Shown here: positions 44,443 through 53,512 of the stretch, in pieces
How the letters are laid out: every line of letters starts with the position of its first letter
Position numbering within the stretch: position 1 is the stretch's first letter
DNA from: Bradyrhizobium sp. CCBAU 53338
GTDB taxonomy: Bacteria > Pseudomonadota > Alphaproteobacteria > Rhizobiales > Xanthobacteraceae
Assembly (NCBI RefSeq): GCF_015291665.1
Contig: NZ_CP030048.1
Location: forward strand, 2,480,001 to 2,544,000
Direction: 5' to 3'
DNA length: 64,000 nucleotides
Position numbers and translations under genes: made by a program
Notes under the pieces: generated by a model
The model's input: the letters and a program-made list of their open reading frames with translations, nothing else
What the model was told of the DNA's origin: nothing
Databases searched by the model: none

Positions 44443-44592
44443 GGTAGCCCGGAAGCGAGCGACTGCAAACAAGAGCTGTTGTCAGAGCGCGGCGAGGAGA
44501 AGAGGGCGATATCCAGGTTCGATGGCGCAGGCGATAATTGCCTATTCTAGCGCAGTACACCGCTGAAGAGCATGGGCCACCAGTCCGGCGCG

Positions 44593-45774
44593 CTAGATTT
44601 GAGCGACGAATCGCAGGATCTCGCCGACGCGCTGTGCGTACGTGTGGGTCGATAATGTTCGCACCCGTCCCGCTGCGGCAATCGCGCGGCGTTCGTCCTC
44701 GTTCGCCAGATAGTGGTCGATCATAGTAAGGCAGTCGTCGACCGAGCGCCAGGCCGCGACCTCGCGCCCCCCCTCGAACAGAGTGTGAAGATTGTCCTTA
44801 TAATCTGTCAGCAGGAACGTTCCGACTCCGGTAGCTTCGAACAGTCGCGCATTGCCGGCCTCGCGGCCGGCCTGGTCGATATGCGAATTGAGCGTGATGT
44901 GGGACGAGCGGAGCGCCTGATACATCTCTACTCCCCAGACCTCGCCTTGGTAGCAGCGGTGTAGTGGCGAGGAAGCGGGCAGCGTATGCAAGCCGCTGCC
45001 GAAGAGCTTCAGATCGTAACGCCTGGCGACGGCTTCGAGCTGCGCCACCCGCTGCTGATGATCAGCCGAAATTGCGCCAACGAATGAAACGTCAATGTTA
45101 CGCGGCGGCGCTGGCGGAAGAATGTCCAAGATTTCTGGCTCGAACCCCAGGTGGATCATTTCGGAGCGCGCGCCCTGGACCTGGAGATAATCGACTACGG
45201 CCGATATCTGTGAAATTAGTAGATCATAAGCCGACCAATCCTGCCCGCGCGACGGCAGGATGCCGACCTGGCCGAGGAGGATGGGGCGGCCGATCTGCTT
45301 GATACTGCGAGCTAGACGCGTGTCGACGTAGAAGAGATCCTGATTCAGTACAAGGTCCGGCTTGAATTCCTCGATCTGCGCCAGCAAAATCTGCTCCGAC
45401 TGGGCGTCAAGGCGCGGGCTTAATCCGATCTCGCGCGCAAGAGGCCTCAGGATCGGCTTGAATGGCGCGACGATGCGTTGCAGCCATCCAGGAACGGTGT
45501 CGCGCACGATCGCACCCGGCGGCGAGGGTGGCTTCACGTCGAGACCGTGCTCTCGCGCCCAGGCAGTCTGCATCCACACATTGTTGACGTGGATGTTAGC
45601 TGCTGTGTGCCCGAGCTTTTCGAAATTCCGCGAGTAGAAATCGGCAACTCCGAATAGACTCGCATTGCGCGCGGCCATCTGGGTCGCGTAAGGCGCGTCG
45701 GCAAGATCGGGGGCTCGACGATACAGCCAAGCAAGGAAGCGTCGGTAGTCGGCGTTGAGGATGAGAACGCGCAC
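44593..45774 (-). CDS. CgeB-like glycosyltransferase
   Basis: A 393-residue two-domain glycosyltransferase of the CgeB/Glyco_trans_1_2 type. The N-domain begins MRVLILNADYRRFLAWLYRR and includes LLAQIEEFKPDLVLNQD. The C-domain has the typical string VSFVGAISADHQQRV, then SHITLNSHIDQAGREAGNAR and FEATGVGTFLLTDYKDNL, with a distal LFEGGREVAAW. Such enzymes glycosylate surface polymers or flagellin. A degraded copy of its first half lies at 41450-41790. It seems to be transcribed alone, since no close neighbour shares its strand. Confidence 0.8.
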   Translation of the reverse strand: MRVLILNADYRRFLAWLYRRAPDLADAPYATQMAARNASLFGVADFYSRNFEKLGHTAANIHVNNVWMQTAWAREHGLDVKPPSPPGAIVRDTVPGWLQRIVAPFKPILRPLAREIGLSPRLDAQSEQILLAQIEEFKPDLVLNQDLFYVDTRLARSIKQIGRPILLGQVGILPSRGQDWSAYDLLISQISAVVDYLQVQGARSEMIHLGFEPEILDILPPAPPRNIDVSFVGAISADHQQRVAQLEAVARRYDLKLFGSGLHTLPASSPLHRCYQGEVWGVEMYQALRSSHITLNSHIDQAGREAGNARLFEATGVGTFLLTDYKDNLHTLFEGGREVAAWRSVDDCLTMIDHYLANEDERRAIAAAGRVRTLSTHTYAQRVGEILRFVAQI

Positions 45775-45934
45775 AGTGTTGGGTCTGCTTGCTCGCTAGC
45801 TGCAAATATGGAAGCTAAGATGATCAGATCAATGTCGAATCCCGGCTACCGGAGAGCCGGGCGAAGAGTACTACCGGGCAGGCAAAGGCCACACAAGGAC
45901 AAATACCAAGAAAGGTCTCTAAAGTGTGATGCCA

Positions 45935-46193
45935 TTAGGTCCGATGTCCCCAATTTTGAGGGTAGTAGTCGGCGTTGATTTCGTATTTTGCGAAGTCGCC
46001 TTCGGCTATCACCATCCATCTGATCACGCTACAGTTGCGGCTTTCGTTCAGTTTTTTTATTCAGCATGGCGCGCAGGTTAAGTGCCGTGGACCGCTTGTG
46101 AACGAATGGTTGTGTTTTCAGAACTCGGCCGGATGAATCAGCGAATGCGTTTGGTCCGATGTAGGCAAAGATGCCGAGTGTGATCGCGCGCAT
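45935..46193 (-). pseudogene. Small ORF broken at a run of seven A
   Basis: The ATG at 46193 lies 4 bases after the stop of the epimerase-like gene. The frame reads MRAITLGIFAYIGPNAFADS and ends after 54 codons. At the A7 run (46052-46058) a one-base shift would continue the product as NESRNCSVIRWMVIAEGDFA and KYEINADYYPQNWG to a TAA at 45935. I do not know its family. It may be a small membrane or secreted protein, now frameshifted, or a programmed slip. Confidence 0.3.
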
Positions 46194-46197
46194 ATTT

Positions 46198-47064
46198 CTA
46201 AGTCTTGGCGATGAAGGTTGGGTGGAAATCGCGAGGAAGCCAACCGAAGTCTCGTGCAGCGTCGCTGGAATCGAATACCAGATCCTCCGACATCCTGGTT
46301 CCCATTGCCGACGTTGCGCCGGGGAGGAAAAGCGCCGCAGCTGAAAACGCTAGCTTCCATACCGGAATTGGGACGGAAATGACACGGCGGGGTAGGCCCA
46401 CGCCGTCAAAAACTCGCCCCACCATTTCGGCATAGCTGAGCGTTTCCCCGCCCGGTACATTGTATATCTTTCGAGCCGCCCTAGGGATGCGCGCGACCTT
46501 CGCTGCCGCTTTGGCGAGATCGGTGCCATGGACCGGCTGTCGCAATCCCTTTCCCTTTCCGGCGAGGGGAAAGAAGTGGAAGCGCCGAATAAAATGGGCG
46601 ATTCGCGTCAGATTTTTATCGAGGCCTTCGACGTAAACGAGTGTGGGTCGCAAGATCGTCCAAGCGATGTCGCGTTGCTCGCAGAATTCGATGAGCCGCT
46701 GCTCTCCCTCGATGAATTGCTGGGCCGCGGCCCGCTCGTGTTCTACCTCAGACTGCTGCTTACTGGCGGCACTGGTCGATGAAAATGCCACGATGCGGGT
46801 AACCTCGTTCTTGACGAGAACTTCGAGGGATTCCGCAAATAGATGCAGCGGTCCGGTGGAGTAGATCGTGGTGATCGGCGGAATCTCGTTGGAAAGCCCG
46901 CCAAGATCTTGAAGATCAGCAGCAATCCATTTGTCGTGTGCAGCGTTTTCCGGCGGAGTTCTGCAAAGGCCGAATACGGTGCTCCCCTGTGCCGACAGTT
47001 CTTCCATGAGAAACCGCCCAACCAGGCTCGTTGCTCCAACGATGAGAGCATTTTCGTAGGGCAT
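46198..47064 (-). CDS. NAD-dependent epimerase/dehydratase-like protein
   Basis: A 288-residue SDR-like protein. The N-terminal nucleotide motif is LIVGATSLVGRFLMEEL, close to the GxxGxxG pattern. The next segments, AFSSTSAAS and FFPLAGKGKGLRQPVHGTDL, resemble atypical SDRs that work on nucleotide sugars or quinone-type substrates. The YxxxK pair is not obvious, so catalysis may differ from classical epimerases. I chose the ATG at 47064 (MPYENALIVG) with AAGAAGG upstream. A GTG at 47094 is in frame. It is alone on its strand, with a small broken ORF just downstream. Confidence 0.72.
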   Translation of the reverse strand: MPYENALIVGATSLVGRFLMEELSAQGSTVFGLCRTPPENAAHDKWIAADLQDLGGLSNEIPPITTIYSTGPLHLFAESLEVLVKNEVTRIVAFSSTSAASKQQSEVEHERAAAQQFIEGEQRLIEFCEQRDIAWTILRPTLVYVEGLDKNLTRIAHFIRRFHFFPLAGKGKGLRQPVHGTDLAKAAAKVARIPRAARKIYNVPGGETLSYAEMVGRVFDGVGLPRRVISVPIPVWKLAFSAAALFLPGATSAMGTRMSEDLVFDSSDAARDFGWLPRDFHPTFIAKT

Positions 47065-47407
47065 CGTTGCTTGGACCTTCTTCTTGCCTTCCACCGCCGA
47101 GACGTTTGATGTCGTGGCGCCAGGCTGTGAGCGGATGGCGCCTGCCCCGCAAACGGCTGTCTAAGGAACTGCGCCAACGGATCGCTACCGAGCGGGCGCA
47201 TAGTCCCTGAATGTATCATTTTGTGCAATTCTCTTTTCACGGGCCAGCGTCACGCCTTGCGGTACAGCTTTTCAGGCCGGAGGCACAATCTGTCCCGTTC
47301 GAGAACAAATTAGCTGCCGTTGCGGCTGAGATGCTCCGAGGTCGACAGACGTAGTTTTCTGGAGCCAGCTTTGCCCGCGCGAGGTGCGATTTGCACAGGG
47401 GCAGGCT
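47065..47407. other. Gap with no gene seen
   Basis: Nothing coding is supported. AT-rich tracts near 47200-47240 and 47300-47360 may contain the promoter of the epimerase-like gene. Confidence 0.4.
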
Positions 47408-48853
47408 CTAGCGAGCCAGGCGACGCATGAAATCTAAGGTTGCTTTAGCGACTTTTTCGATGTTTCCCGGGGCAGACGTGGACGGTAAATTGGATGGATC
47501 GGAGATCACCCCGGGAAACGACTGAGCGACGCTCCAGGCGAGGAAATCCTCGCTCCTCTTGTGATCTTGACGCGATGTCATAGCGCTGGCTTCGTTGGCG
47601 ATTACGCCAAAGTCGGTGTAACTGGCTGCAAAAGGATCGAAGCCGTTACGCAGCAAAATCTTGCCGAAGAACATTTCGGCGATCGTTATCGCCGGCCTGC
47701 CGAGCAATCCGGCTTCGAGGCACGCAGTTCCTGATATAGAGATCGTCAAAGCTGCGCGTGCAATGAGGCGATGCGTGTCCGCGAAAGGCTCGATCAACCG
47801 CAGGCCCGGCAACCGTTTGAAATCCCTGTATTCGGCGAGAGAGCGATCGCCTACGGCGTTGGGGTGCTCCTTCACCCAGATTTCCCAGTGGACGGGTAGC
47901 AGCCTAGTCAGTGCGCGAATGACCTCGTACTGGCTTGTGTACGGCGCGCCGATGACATCGACAGAGGACTCGGGTTGCTTTTGCAACAGGAACAACGCAA
48001 ACGGCCGATCATTCGTTGCCGGTTCGGACTCGAAAACACCTGATTGCATGACACGTGCCGAGCGCATGATCGACGTCAGCCGTCGGACGGCCCGCATCTG
48101 GAGCGGCGGTTGCGTGTGGTCGAACTGCGCCGCCGATGGTCGCGCAATCGCCTGCCAAGCCTCGTCGAACCACCACCTCCGCAAGCGGTTCTGATTCATA
48201 TTCAGGAAAAAGTAATACGGCCGTTCACCGCGCTCGCGCAGATTCTGGAGCGCCTGTCGCGCAATGGCACGATGTTGCTCGCTTACCTCGGCAGAGATTG
48301 TCTCGATGCGCTTCTGAAACACGCCACGGAAGAAAGCAATTCGGTCGGAGGGAATGCGGATCGTATGGGGGGCGTGGAAGTGTCGACCATTTGCGTGCAT
48401 CACCGCGGAGGTGATAATTTCGGGCGCCCAAGTGTCTTCGCCGAATGCAAATCCGATGTCGTGCTCGAGCACGAATCGCTCAATCGCCAGTGCTGTGACT
48501 TGGGCATAAGCCTCGGTATTCCAGCCACGATTGAAGCTGAGCTCACGGTCCATGATCACCGCGTTTTTCAGTCCAATCTCGGCGGTCTCGTCGATTTGCT
48601 TGAGCCTTGAAGCCTCGTCGGCGGATGGCGCAAAGGCGCCTATCCAACGTTTACCGAGCAGCGAGATATCCAGGATGCGCTGACGGTCCCAGCCTTCGCC
48701 GCGCAAGTACTCCGTCCAGCGGTGGCTAGTGCTGAGCCAGAAGACCTCGACACCAGATGTCTCCATCGCTTTTGCCCAAAGCGAATAGAAGGGGGTCTTG
48801 AGCAGGTTCGTGACGAACAGTGCACGCAACGCGCGACCTCCAAGCCTCAGCAA
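47408..48853 (-). CDS. Polysaccharide biosynthesis/glycosyl-transfer protein of unclear family
   Basis: A 481-residue soluble protein. It starts with RALRALFVTNLLKTPFYSLW. The C-terminal half has a pattern seen in capsule polysaccharide synthesis (KpsS/CapA-like) and other two-domain GT-B proteins: HWEIWVKEHPNAVGDRSLAE, then LIARAALTISISGTACLEAG and LLGRPAITIAEMFF. The conserved HP and SGTACLEA segments bind a nucleotide sugar in that group. The 7-base overlap with pseC suggests it transfers or modifies the nonulosonic acid made by PseB/PseC and the operon at 53513-60427. The acceptor is unknown. Confidence 0.6.
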   Translation of the reverse strand: MLRLGGRALRALFVTNLLKTPFYSLWAKAMETSGVEVFWLSTSHRWTEYLRGEGWDRQRILDISLLGKRWIGAFAPSADEASRLKQIDETAEIGLKNAVIMDRELSFNRGWNTEAYAQVTALAIERFVLEHDIGFAFGEDTWAPEIITSAVMHANGRHFHAPHTIRIPSDRIAFFRGVFQKRIETISAEVSEQHRAIARQALQNLRERGERPYYFFLNMNQNRLRRWWFDEAWQAIARPSAAQFDHTQPPLQMRAVRRLTSIMRSARVMQSGVFESEPATNDRPFALFLLQKQPESSVDVIGAPYTSQYEVIRALTRLLPVHWEIWVKEHPNAVGDRSLAEYRDFKRLPGLRLIEPFADTHRLIARAALTISISGTACLEAGLLGRPAITIAEMFFGKILLRNGFDPFAASYTDFGVIANEASAMTSRQDHKRSEDFLAWSVAQSFPGVISDPSNLPSTSAPGNIEKVAKATLDFMRRLAR

Positions 48854-49998
48854 AGGTTCTTCAGTTCGCGCACTTTGCTGACGACGTACCCTTGATCAGC
48901 CTCGGACAACCCGGGGAACATCGGGAGCGTGAGAATTTCCCGGTAAGTCGCCTCGGCCTGCGGGCAGAGGCCCGGCTGGTAGCCAAACCGCTCGCGATAG
49001 AAGCTGTGATGATAGATAGGGGCATAATGTACGTTGGCCGCTATGCCAGCGTCCTTGAGATGATCGAATGCGCGGCGTCGGTCCACTTGGAGCTGACCAA
49101 GGTCGAGGCGAATCACGTAGAGATGGTAGGCGTTAGTCCTGTCAGGACGTGTGGCGAGTGGGCGGACGAAAGGTAGGTCGGCAAACATCTTGTCATAACG
49201 GGCTGCAATTGCCTGCCGGTCGCTGATCCATTGCGGCAGGCGCTTCAGCTGCGCGATTCCGAGCGCGCATTGAACGTCAGGCAGCCTGTAATTATAGCCG
49301 AGTTCGACCATGTCATAGGCAAAGGTACCAGCCTTTTCCCGCGAACGATGGTCGGAATCGATTCCGTGATTGCGGAAGCGCCGCATGTGCGCAGCCATTT
49401 CGAGATCGTTCGTCAGCACCATGCCACCTTCGCACGTGGTAAGGTGCTTTACCGGATGGAACGAAAAGGCTGAGAGGTCTGCGATCGTTCCGACCTTGCG
49501 GCCTTTGTAGGTTGCTCCGGGGGCATGACAGGCATCGGCAACGAGCCCGATCCCTCGCTTGGCGGCAAGCGCGCGCAACGCATCGTAGTCGGCCGGCTGC
49601 CCGCCGTAGTCGACAGCAACTATTGCGCGGGTGCGGGGCGTGATCTTCTGCTCGACGGAGGTTGGGTCGATCAGCAGCGTGTCAGGCTCAACGTCAGCGA
49701 AGACGGGCTTGCCGCCCTCATATATGGCCGCGTTGGCCGAAGCGGCGAACGTAATCGCGGGTACGATCACCTCGTCGCCGGGACCGATCTTCAGCGCGCG
49801 CATCGCGGTGTGAAGCGCAGCGGTTCCGCTGTTGACCGCAACGCCCTGGCCTGCCCCGCAAAACTCGGCAAACGCACGCTCGAACTCGCCAACTCTGGGT
49901 CCCGTCGTAAGCCACGCCGAGCGTAGCGCCTCGGCTACCGACGCGAGGTCCTCGTCGTCGATATTCTGGCGGCCATAGGGGATCGGGGCCCTAGCCAT
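48847..49998 (-). CDS. pseC: UDP-4-amino-4,6-dideoxy-N-acetyl-L-altrosamine transaminase
   Basis: A 383-residue DegT-type PLP enzyme. The N-terminus IPYGRQNIDDEDLASVAEAL matches PseC. The PLP lysine is in AFSFHPVKHLTTCEGGMVLT, preceded by AVDYGGQPADYDAL and LVADACHAPGATYKG. The reaction is transamination of the 4-keto sugar made by PseB to the 4-amino sugar. It overlaps pseB by 8 bases on the same strand, the usual Pse order. A perosamine-type role is less likely because of the pairing. Confidence 0.88.
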   Translation of the reverse strand: MARAPIPYGRQNIDDEDLASVAEALRSAWLTTGPRVGEFERAFAEFCGAGQGVAVNSGTAALHTAMRALKIGPGDEVIVPAITFAASANAAIYEGGKPVFADVEPDTLLIDPTSVEQKITPRTRAIVAVDYGGQPADYDALRALAAKRGIGLVADACHAPGATYKGRKVGTIADLSAFSFHPVKHLTTCEGGMVLTNDLEMAAHMRRFRNHGIDSDHRSREKAGTFAYDMVELGYNYRLPDVQCALGIAQLKRLPQWISDRQAIAARYDKMFADLPFVRPLATRPDRTNAYHLYVIRLDLGQLQVDRRRAFDHLKDAGIAANVHYAPIYHHSFYRERFGYQPGLCPQAEATYREILTLPMFPGLSEADQGYVVSKVRELKNLC

Positions 49999-50983
49999 GA
50001 AGGCTTGAGGGATTGTCGAGCATGGCTTTCAGCGCCCTCGCGTCGAGCCAGTCCGGATTGTTGTCACTGGCGTAACGGAAGTTTTCGGCGACCGGCTTGC
50101 CGATTTCGCCGTAGCCCTCATAATTCCACCATGCGAGCGCCGGCTGCACGACGTAGCGATCCTCAAGCTCGATGGTGAAGCGCGCATCGTCTTCGGTGAT
50201 CATCACTTCGTGGAGCTTCTCGCCGGGGCGGATGCCCACAATCTTCTGAGAACAATTCGGAGCCATTGCGCGCGCAAGGTCGACGATCGACATCGACTTT
50301 ATCTTCGGAACGAACAATTCTCCGCCTTGCATCATCGTCGCGCTGGAGAGAACGAAATCCACGCCTTGATCGAGCGTAATCCAGAAGCGCGTCATACGCG
50401 GATCGGTGATTGGCAGATGGTCGCTGCCTTTTGCAATGAGCTCGCGGAAATACGGGACGACTGATCCGCGCGACCCAACCACGTTACCATAGCGAACAAC
50501 CGCGAACCTTGTCCCCGTGTTGCCGGACAAATTGTTGGATGCGATGAAGATCTTGTCGGAGGCGAGCTTGGTCGCGCCGTAGAGATTGACGGGATTGCAG
50601 GCCTTATCGGTCGATAGCGCAATGACTCTCGGAACCCGATTCGTGATGGCCGCCTGAACCACGTTTTCCGCGCCGACAATGTTCGTCTTCACGCACTCCA
50701 TTGGATTGTATTCTGCAATGGGGACGTGCTTCATTGCCGCAGCATGGACAACGAGGTCGATCTCGCGCATCGCCATTTTCAATCGATCAAGATCGCGGAC
50801 ATCACCGATGAAGAAGCGCAACCGGCTGTCGGGCAGTGCTTGTGCCATCATGGCCTGCTTGTACTCGTCCCGCGAGTAGACGATGATCTTCCTGAGGTCG
50901 TGATCCCGCAAAAGAACCTTGACGAGCTCAGTTCCGAACGAGCCGGTCCCGCCCGTGATCAGGATTGCCTTCTTATTCAGCAT
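49991..50983 (-). CDS. pseB: UDP-GlcNAc 4,6-dehydratase (inverting)
   Basis: A 330-residue SDR. The NAD(P) motif is ILITGGTGSFGTELVKVLLR at residues 7-26, and the usual PseB/FlaA1 segments follow: VYSRDEYKQAMMAQ, HAAAMKHVPIAEYNP, LSTDKACNPVNLYGATK and VRYGNVVGSRGSVVP. It dehydrates UDP-GlcNAc with C5 inversion, the first step of the pseudaminic acid route. It is the promoter-proximal gene of a leftward pair with pseC and is divergent from gmd (213 bases apart). Confidence 0.92.
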   Translation of the reverse strand: MLNKKAILITGGTGSFGTELVKVLLRDHDLRKIIVYSRDEYKQAMMAQALPDSRLRFFIGDVRDLDRLKMAMREIDLVVHAAAMKHVPIAEYNPMECVKTNIVGAENVVQAAITNRVPRVIALSTDKACNPVNLYGATKLASDKIFIASNNLSGNTGTRFAVVRYGNVVGSRGSVVPYFRELIAKGSDHLPITDPRMTRFWITLDQGVDFVLSSATMMQGGELFVPKIKSMSIVDLARAMAPNCSQKIVGIRPGEKLHEVMITEDDARFTIELEDRYVVQPALAWWNYEGYGEIGKPVAENFRYASDNNPDWLDARALKAMLDNPSSLHG

Positions 50984-51196
50984 GGTTCCATTTTGGGGTA
51001 ATTGAATCAGCTGGTACTAGTCAGTTGGGACAGATATTGCAAGGGAAACTGGAGCCCGGGTGTTGCGCACCCCCTCCGGGTTTGCTTAAGAAGAGTGCTG
51101 CCTGCGGCTGGATTGCACAGTAGGCAGAATCTCCGGGCAGTTGTGATTCCTGAGCATCTTGAACATTCTCATGAGCATCCGCGGCAAAGTTCATCG

Positions 51197-52216
51197 ATGG
51201 CACGCCGGGCGCTGATAACAGGGGTTACGGGACAGGACGGCGCCTATCTGTCCCGGCTGCTGCTTGAGAAGGGCTACGATGTGGTCGGTGGATCACGTGC
51301 TTCTCCGGCGCGAGATCTTTGGCGGCTGAAGGCTCTGGGTATCGACCGCGATGTTCGAATAGTCGATCTGGAGCTGCTGGATTCCCGAAGTATCGTTTCT
51401 GTTATCGAACGTGAACGGCCGGATGAGATCTACAATCTCGCCGCGCAGAGTGTGGTCAGTTCATCGTTCCACCTTCCGGTTCTGACTGGCGACGCAGACG
51501 CTCTTGGAGTAGCCAGAATCCTTGAAGCAATCACAGGAATCGACCCCTCAATTCGCTTCTACCAGGCGTCGTCTTCGGAGATGTTCGGTGATGCCCCAGC
51601 CGCGCCCCAATCGGAGGGGACGCCGTTCCGACCACGTAGCCCATACGGCGCCGCAAAGCTCTATGCGCATTGGATGACGGTCAATGCGCGCAACGCCGGC
51701 GGGCTGTTCGCCTGCAGCGGAATCGTGTTTAATCATGAGAGCCCGCTGCGTGGACTAGAGTTTGTAACTCGGAAGATCACGCACGGGTTCGCCCGCATCG
51801 CGGTAGGACGCGGGGACGGCATTGAGCTTGGCAATCTCGATGCGACACGTGACTGGGGCTCCGCCCCCGACTACGTCGAGGCGATGTGGCGGATGCTGCA
51901 CGCCAAGCGTCCCGATGATTATGTCTTGGCAACGGGCCAGTCACACTCTGTCCGTTCGTTTTGCAAGGCTGCCGCGCAGGCCGCTGGTTTTGATCTGACC
52001 TGGCATGGCAGCGGAACCGACGAAGTTGCGGTCGATGCGAAGACAGGACGTGTGGTGGTCAGGGTCAACGAGAAGTTTTATCGTCCGAACGAACCGATCC
52101 CGCTTGTCGGAGACCCAACCAAGGCACGGCGGGAACTTGGCTGGCAACCGCGCATGAGCTTCGAAGATCTTGTGCGCACAATGGTCGAAGAGGATCTGAG
52201 GCGTTTGCGCCGGTAA
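51197..52216 (+). CDS. gmd: GDP-mannose 4,6-dehydratase
   Basis: A 339-residue SDR. The N-terminus ALITGVTGQDGAYLSRLLLE carries the GxxGxxG motif at residues 9-15. The catalytic segment is YQASSSEMFGD, with Tyr/Lys in YGAAKLYAHWM, and LGNLDATRDWGSAPDYVEAM is characteristic of GMD. It makes GDP-4-keto-6-deoxymannose, the precursor for perosamine, rhamnose or fucose. The best ATG is 51197; the open frame from 51002 does not look conserved. The next gene encodes a glycosyltransferase. It probably feeds the DegT aminotransferase at 39617-40750. Confidence 0.88.
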   Translation: MARRALITGVTGQDGAYLSRLLLEKGYDVVGGSRASPARDLWRLKALGIDRDVRIVDLELLDSRSIVSVIERERPDEIYNLAAQSVVSSSFHLPVLTGDADALGVARILEAITGIDPSIRFYQASSSEMFGDAPAAPQSEGTPFRPRSPYGAAKLYAHWMTVNARNAGGLFACSGIVFNHESPLRGLEFVTRKITHGFARIAVGRGDGIELGNLDATRDWGSAPDYVEAMWRMLHAKRPDDYVLATGQSHSVRSFCKAAAQAAGFDLTWHGSGTDEVAVDAKTGRVVVRVNEKFYRPNEPIPLVGDPTKARRELGWQPRMSFEDLVRTMVEEDLRRLRR

Positions 52217-52321
52217 TCCCCGATTCCGCTTGCCTATCGCGATGATTTGATCCTAGTTGAGCCACAGTCGCAATTGTGTGCATTCGATCGGCAAATCCGG
52301 CAGACGTAAGCGTTTATAATC

Positions 52322-53461
52322 ATGCAGATCCTTCACGCTTTCAAAGTCTACGCGCCCGACGCGCACGGCGGCATTGTGGAAGCCATTGCGCGCATTGCTG
52401 AAGGAACCCCGAGTCATCATTCAGCGTCCCTTCTCGTCTGCAGGTACTTGGGGCTGGGCTCGACATTAGACGTGAATGGCCTGTCGGTCGAGCGAACGAC
52501 AACGCTCGCCCAATTCAGCTCTTTGCCTCTCTCGCCGGGGTATATTCCGATGTTTCGCAAGCGTCTGCAGGATGCCGACGTCATTGCCTTTCACGCCCCC
52601 TTTCCCTTCGTTGATATCGGAATTTTGCTTGGCATACCGGACGACAAGGCGCTCGTCATTCACTGGCATGCCGAAATTACGGGAAGAAACCTTTTTCGGC
52701 CGATCTTTCATCCGCTACTCAAGAGATCAGTTGAGCGTGCGGATTGTATTATTGTCTCCCACCCCGCGATGATTCAGCATTCCGAATATTTGGCAAAATA
52801 CTCGGAGAAGTGTGTTGTTTTGCCCTATGGCATCGATACCGACTTCTGGACCGGACGAACGCCCGAGGACGATGCGGTCGTTGCCAAGCTTCGTCAGCAG
52901 TATCCGCGCCTGATTGTGGCGTGCGGACGTTTGGTGCCTTACAAGGGATTTGATGTGCTGCTGCGGGCGCTCAAGCATGTCGATGCGCACCTGATCATTG
53001 CGGGGACCGGCCCGCTCGAGGCTGAACTGCGCGAAATTGCGGAGCAAGCGAGGGTATCTGATCGCGTGACTTTTGCCGGCTACATGTCGCGGGTCGAACA
53101 GCGGCAGGCTTTCGGGGCTGCGAACCTCTTTGTGCTGCCATCTGTTAACGAAGCCGAAGCATTTGGTATCGTCCAACTCGAAGCGATGTGCAGCGCGATC
53201 CCTGTCGTCAACACAAATTTGCCGACGGGAGTGCCGTGGGTTGCAAGAGATGGTTTGGAAGGTCTCACTGTCATGCCTCGCGATGAAGTGCCTCTTGCCG
53301 CTGCGATGTCGCGTTTGCTTGACGATCCGGTTCTGGCGGCTCGCCTGGGCGCCGCCGCGAGAGATCGTGCCGTTCAGCTATTTAAATGGCAGAAATTTGC
53401 AGCTGACGTCGCCGAGCAGTACCAGGCGGCACTAGCTCGACGACGCCGTGTCCACCAATAA
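52322..53461 (+). CDS. GT4-family glycosyltransferase
   Basis: A 379-residue GT-B enzyme. It starts MQILHAFKVYAPDAHGGIVE, an activated-sugar acceptor-domain opening. The donor domain has YPRLIVACGRLVPYKGFDVL and VNEAEAFGIVQLEAMCSAIP, with the EX7E motif, and VLPYGIDTDFWTGR in between. It probably transfers mannose or a 6-deoxy sugar on to the lipid-linked glycan. It follows gmd by 105 bases on the same strand and may share its transcript. Confidence 0.85.
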   Translation: MQILHAFKVYAPDAHGGIVEAIARIAEGTPSHHSASLLVCRYLGLGSTLDVNGLSVERTTTLAQFSSLPLSPGYIPMFRKRLQDADVIAFHAPFPFVDIGILLGIPDDKALVIHWHAEITGRNLFRPIFHPLLKRSVERADCIIVSHPAMIQHSEYLAKYSEKCVVLPYGIDTDFWTGRTPEDDAVVAKLRQQYPRLIVACGRLVPYKGFDVLLRALKHVDAHLIIAGTGPLEAELREIAEQARVSDRVTFAGYMSRVEQRQAFGAANLFVLPSVNEAEAFGIVQLEAMCSAIPVVNTNLPTGVPWVARDGLEGLTVMPRDEVPLAAAMSRLLDDPVLAARLGAAARDRAVQLFKWQKFAADVAEQYQAALARRRRVHQ

Positions 53462-53512
53462 GCGTAAAAAGCAGACGCCGACGATTTATCACGTCATCTC
53501 GATCCAGGCGAC

